From positions 25,028,851 to 25,092,850 of the forward strand of contig CM043875.1 of the NCBI GenBank assembly GCA_023846275.1: a DNA stretch of 64,000 bases, in the 5' to 3' direction. This DNA comes from Vanilla planifolia. Lineage: Eukaryota > Streptophyta > Magnoliopsida > Asparagales > Orchidaceae. The notes below the pieces were generated by a model that saw only the letters and a list, made by a program, of their open reading frames with translations, was not told the origin of the DNA and did not search any database. Shown piece by piece: positions 58,939 through 64,000 of this stretch; positions within the stretch are counted from its first letter, which is position 1, and the number at the start of each line of letters is the position of its first letter. The position numbers and the translations under genes were made by a program.

Positions 58939-61375
58939 CTGGTGTTATGAGATTTGTGCATTTAGTGTGCTTCGTGTTGGCTTGCCATGCACCTGGTCTG
59001 CTACTTGCATGTGATTCTATCTTGTGGTTAGTTCCATGGGTGCATTCGGTTCTAGTGAATGCATTGGTTTGCTTCACATTGTCTTGCGATGCGTGCGATT
59101 AGTTGCGCACATCCAGTTTTGCCATGTGCTTAGCTCCGCATGCATGTAGTCAACAGTGCACATCATGTTGTGCATATGAACAATTCTGTACATTCTTCCA
59201 TATTTTGTTTATTGTGGCGTGCTATCATATATGTTGCACTTATCGCAGGTGGCCTAGTGTCACATTTGTTACTTCTCGATGCGTTAATGATTCTTTTGGC
59301 TAATTTCTTTCATGAAAAGAGCATTGTTTTTCTTTTATATCTCCTCGATTTTGAATGATTTAATAATTTGTTGGGCCTAGAATAGATCCCTTGATCATTA
59401 TTCGGTACAAGAACCCCAAGGCACAAATCTAGACCATGCTCTTTTGTGCTTGTCTCTCTTCCTTAAAGGAGAAGCCAATGTAGATCCTTGCTCTCTCGGT
59501 CGTTGACACCATTTGCTGGTTCTTTGGTAAGTTCATCACTCCTTTGTCTCCTTATATAAAGAAAAGATGGAAAGGATCTTCAATAAAACATGTGATGGCA
59601 AATTATGGGATGACAATAGAGAGGTTCAATTCCCCCTCTATATTCAAATTCACTTTTAAGTATGAAAACATGTTCTCCAACACTAGATGAATGTTAGACG
59701 GCAATCAAATCCTCCTTATATGACAAAAATTCAATGAAATAATTATCTCCATTGTTCACAATAAGTGATGATGTCCATATATGATAAAGGCATAGATGAC
59801 TATTTATCTGATGTAGCCCCTCCTTGAGTAGATGACTCAAAATTCAAAAGTTGGAAGGCAAAAAACAGTTTGTTATATAATGATTGATTAACTACATGAT
59901 CAATGAGATTGCAGAAATGATATTCAGATCCCAAAAATCATTCCACAAATTATGGAATTATTATGTAGAGATTTGAATCTTGTTAATTATGCACGACTTA
60001 AACGGGAAATGAATAAATCTTATATATATATATATATTATTTAAGTATGAAAATTTAGTTTCTATGCTTAACAAAATAGTAATAATTAGATGATTCTATC
60101 CTTCCAATCTTTCAATCAAGATCAACGACAATTAACGTTATTGGATTGTTAAGGAAGAAGGCTCACCAAGATGAACTTATAGTTAGAACAGATAAGTCTT
60201 TGTAAGTCCAGATGGTCAAGCTCAAGAAGCATAAAGCTGCATGGTGAATGCCATTTAATGACTACTGTCCAGAATCAGTTATCAATTAAATTAGGGTTGT
60301 CTGGGATTGTATGAGCTTTGAATTAGTTTTTAAATGACATAAGATTGCCTTATAGGTAATACTTAGGATAGAAAAGTGAATTGTTTGTCTTTTTTGAAAC
60401 TTGTATTTTGAAAGTTCATTCAGTTTTGAATACGTTTATGAAAGGGGTATAGTTCTTGCAAGGAATACAAGAGATTTTCATTTAATGTCTTTTTTAGTCC
60501 TTTGTCTATCTCCTTGATGAGTGATTTCCCTATGATTTTATCAATATTAAGTATTAGAAAAATGTAATATTCTTTTAAATCCCTCTATTTCTTCATGGTT
60601 CTTTACCCCAAAAATTTGTGCTGGTATTATTTTCCTTTCATAGGATGAGTCTGGTAGTTCTACCAATTCTATTCAAGAATGGAGGAAGGCATAAGTAGAA
60701 TTGAGGAATAAATTGGAAGGAAAAAGTAAGGGAAGAAAGGAAGAGGTTGAGGTCAATGAGGTTTTTATTGTGTTGTTGGAGTTGTCCTTCAAATAAGATG
60801 CTTAAGGTTCAAATCTAAGTATAACTATCAACTTTTTTCAAGGGAAAGACAGATGATTTTGGAATGGTAATTGTATATAGGTTTTGCCCGAAGTTTGTGG
60901 CATGCTTTTCCTTGAAGGCAACCATGCGTGGTTCTAGCTAAAATCCAATTCTTGTTATTGTGGTATTAAATTATGGTTGTTTTGTATAATTGTTACTGAA
61001 TATTAAGTTAATTAACAAAAGTAAGTTTGAAAAGTAATGTTTTAAAGTGCTATTAAAAACTTGTTTGTTTAGTAAATATGGTATTGATATGTGTTTGATA
61101 AAATGATCGATACTTTGAAATGACTAAAGTAATTTTTTATCATTTAGTAAAGTGAATATTATAATATTATGGTATAATTGTTTTTTATGTTCCTTATATT
61201 ATTCTTTTTGTCTTTAAATTGAAAAAATGTCTTTTCGAGATGTGATCAAACAAACACTTGATTGTATTTTGAAAGGTATTTTTGTAAAAAACTGAATTTG
61301 AAAATAGTGTACTAAATGTTGCTTAATTTTGATCTCTTACAAACTTGTCAATTACAAAGTTTGATTATAGCTCTA
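58939..61375. other. Intergenic DNA, no gene recognised
   Basis: At 58940-59460 the GC is somewhat raised, with many TGCAT/GTGCA words, probably the U3 of another LTR. Further right it is AT-rich with an AT run near 60020-60036. No coding domain was read. Confidence 0.45.
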
Positions 61376-61379
61376 AAGT

Positions 61380-61965
61380 ATAAGGCAATGAGCAGTAAGT
61401 TAGATAGTGTTATGTACATTAAAGGCATAGGATTGGAAGATCAAGTTATTGCATGGGATTAATGCCAACAAAACATGAACAAGTGGATGCATTAAATTTA
61501 ATATGGTTTGGAGTTGAGAAGATTGTGTAGCCTAGAATGAACTCCTTAAATGCCATTGTTTTGGGTTGAGTGTTAGAATGAGAATATTTAGTTTATAGTT
61601 GGTTGTTTTGATTAGCTAATGATGAATGGTGCTTTTAAATCTCTGTATTTACTCATTTTTAGAATTGAAATATATGGTGGTAGGCAATAAGTAAGATGAT
61701 GGCATGTACATTGTAGGGTATAAGAATGGAAGATCAAGTAATTTCCATAGGGGTCAATTTCGAAAAAAAAAAAAAAGCAAAAGAGATGGATGCATTAAAT
61801 TTGACATGGCTTGAAGTTAGAAAAAGGTTGCATGGCCTAGAGTTAACACATCAAATTTCGTTGTTTTGGTAGAATAAGGATCTTTAATTTACTTCAAGTA
61901 GTTTTGGCGTGTGATTAGCCAATGAATTCTTTTAAATATTGAGTATTCATTGATAATTAGAATCC
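61380..61965. repeat. Diverged ~300-bp tandem duplication with an A14 tract
   Basis: Copy 1 (about 61380-61660) and copy 2 (about 61680-61965) share GGCAATRAG, ATGTACATT, GGAAGATCAAGT, TGGATGCATTAAATTT, ATGGYTTG, TAGCCTAGA/TGGCCTAGA and GATTAGC in order. Copy 2 has an inserted A run (about 61764-61777). Confidence 0.75.
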
Positions 61966-63325
61966 AATGCAAATCCTTATAGAGGCGTATAATCTAAGTG
62001 CTAATTGCGACACTTTGGTTCTTGTTTGCAATGCAATTCAATTATGCTTATGAATCGTGTGATGTTGGTATGGTTCTATATAGCTTTTTCTTTAATGATT
62101 ACATTTTGTTCATCATATTCATTTATGTTTTGTATGCTAACTTAACAATAATAATAACAATAACAAACATTAATTATATTAATTGAGATTGGTTATATGA
62201 ATCATCAAGTGTCTTTTTGCTTTATTCATTAATTTTCTCAAGTTCATAACATGCAAAGTCATTTCTACTAATCTCATTTCACTTTTTTTTGTCTTCCTCC
62301 CCTTTTCATACAATAAAATTTCACTTTTTCTAACAAGAACATTAAGTGGTTTATAGTAAGAAGTCCAAATATTTTAAACTAATTTAAGATGAGTTTATCT
62401 GCAACCGACATTTTGACAATTCTCTTTTATATACATGCATTTTAACCAATTCTTTTTGAATATAGCTACTCATCTATCTCGATTTCCTTAGTGATGAGAA
62501 ATATGATGCTAGACAATTGTGATATTTTAAAACTTGAGTAATTGATGAAAGTCTTTTGATGAATTTAGTACAATGAAAACTCTTCTGATTATGGAACTCT
62601 CTTGTAAACAAGTTTCAATTCAATTTTAGAAAGCTATTAGTTAGTTTTCAAATGCACTTGTTTTGTTTTGTGATAAGTAAATACAAGACAATTTTTAATT
62701 GGTTCGGACCTAAACAACGATCCTATATCCACCATTGATCACTAAGTTCAGATTTACAAATCAAGGGATGCCTTTTGTAAAAGTAGTTGGGCAAACTTTT
62801 CATAGAATGATTCAGAGGGATCACATTGGTTCAAATGAGCCTATAATTTTGGTTTAAAAGAACCAAAATAAGTTGTGTAGAAAAATGGGATTCCACAAGA
62901 AAGTAAAACAAAAAACAAAAGGCAATTTTACAATTTCAATACTTGGTATCAATAACCAATTAATTAATCAATGAGGCACAACTAATATGAAGTGATGCCT
63001 CCAAATTAAATGCAAGTGAAGTCGCTACAAAATTGTTGTTAATGGATTTGATCACTTGAAACATGATGTTGGTATTTTTGCTTCTCAACTCAAGGAGATA
63101 TGATAGTTGAAATCAAGTTGGAGGAAATAAAACTTTAAGCTTGGGAAGATAATTTTGCAATAATTATTAAGATGCATTAATCCCATCTAGGTTTAGAGTT
63201 TATTTATTTATAGGAAAAGGGTTGGCTAATGGTAAATCAATGGTTTAGTGATCGTTAGAATATATTTTAGACAAAGATTCTCCATTAATATGCAAAGTTT
63301 GCTTGATTGTTACAATCTATTAGGA
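61966..63325. other. AT-rich stretch, nothing recognised
   Basis: No exon or retroelement domain was found on either strand. Confidence 0.45.
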
Positions 63326-63329
63326 AAAC

Positions 63330-63690
63330 ATGTCGGACAGTTAGATCAACACATGGAATAGTCCGTTTAGTTCAATCTTGATCTTCTTGAACTAGTGGAT
63401 GATCTGTTAGAAGGATGATGTCTATCGGACGGTCTAATCATCATTGAATAAAGACTTCAGTTCTAATTTCCTAAATTATCGAAAGGTTGATCGGATGTTC
63501 TAATATCGATCCAACATGCACTGAACAAAACAATATGCATAACAAACGGAGCTATCAACCGGTCTGTTCCCATTGGATTGACCATCGGATGCATATTGGA
63601 TGGTCCAATAATTATCCAACAATATTCTAAGTTTGAGACACATTCAATGAGAATCTCAACCTAATCATTGGATGGTTTGTGATCCTTAAT
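63330..63690. repeat. Array of a TCGGAYGGTCTAAT-like motif
   Basis: Related words occur at about 63331 (TGTCGGACAGTTAGATC), 63424 (ATCGGACGGTCTAATCATC), 63489 (GATCGGATGTTCTAATATCG), 63584 (CATCGGATGCA), 63596 (TTGGATGGTCCAATAATTATC) and 63668 (ATTGGATGG). Spacing is irregular. They are often semi-palindromic. This is perhaps the U3 region of an LTR that extends past the window edge. Confidence 0.55.
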
Positions 63691-64000
63691 AATGCCTATG
63701 ATCTATGCTATTTTGAAAACTTAGTACAAGTTCATATTTAGCTTTATAAAATAGACATTTGAGTATATATGCAATGTATAAAATTTACAAAGATCTTGGT
63801 TCATAAGGTATTGCAAGTGAGGCCTCAGGTCAAATGATTTGCAAGTACTTCAGTATGTGTAAAATTTTGAAGACTTTTTTTCTATCCAACCTCATGTAAA
63901 TGATATGAAAATGAAATAATTATCAAAGATTAAGCTATAGGATAATCAAGTAATACCAAAACAAAGGAATTGACTCAAGAAGTGCATCCGATTACATTGT

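Overview
This is plant nuclear DNA. The two host genes have spliced exons with GT-AG introns. The rest is very AT-rich and dominated by plant-type LINE, Ty1/copia and Ty3/gypsy retrotransposon remains. Long introns, a GC-rich LINE and layers of nested LTR elements suggest an angiosperm with a repeat-rich genome, possibly a monocot. I cannot name the species. All coding calls come from reading translations and splice sites by eye. No database search was run.

Layout. (1) 1-5634: a GC-rich LINE on the minus strand, cut by the left window edge. Its two ORFs are almost intact: ORF1 has one frameshift and one stop, ORF2 has one stop. (2) 5652-9420: AT-rich DNA with old repeats and no gene. (3) About 9.4-21.8 kb: a heavily decayed Ty3/gypsy element on the minus strand (gag, protease, RT, RNase H and integrase all recognisable). 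It is interrupted by a solo LTR at 10588-11637 with a clean 5-bp target duplication and by at least two other insertions. (4) About 23.4-27.5 kb: a decayed Ty1/copia element, minus strand, whose right LTR ends about 130-150 bp before the first host gene. (5) 27663-43884: a complete gene for an organelle-type RlmN/Cfr-family radical-SAM RNA methyltransferase, nine coding exons, 424 codons in my model, all key cysteines present. Its second intron is 12.5 kb. That intron is almost filled by a second copia element (minus strand), itself split by a plus-strand LTR-like insert and by a small gag-protease-only LTR element (33.3-36.1 kb). (6) 43.9-52.9 kb: AT-rich intergenic DNA with a degenerate tandem repeat, a G-poor block and microsatellites. 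(7) 52978-54403: a small spliced gene of unknown function (122 aa model) that needs a 16-nt microexon. (8) 54.4-64 kb: intergenic DNA with a minus-strand LTR pair enclosing a shrunken relative of the gag-protease element, a 300-bp tandem duplication and an array of a TCGGA-type motif.

The host genes are independent of each other. The most notable feature is how the repeats are organised around the RlmN-like gene: a copia LTR next to its 5' end, three layers of retroelements inside one intron, and a partial duplicate of an exon end in another intron.
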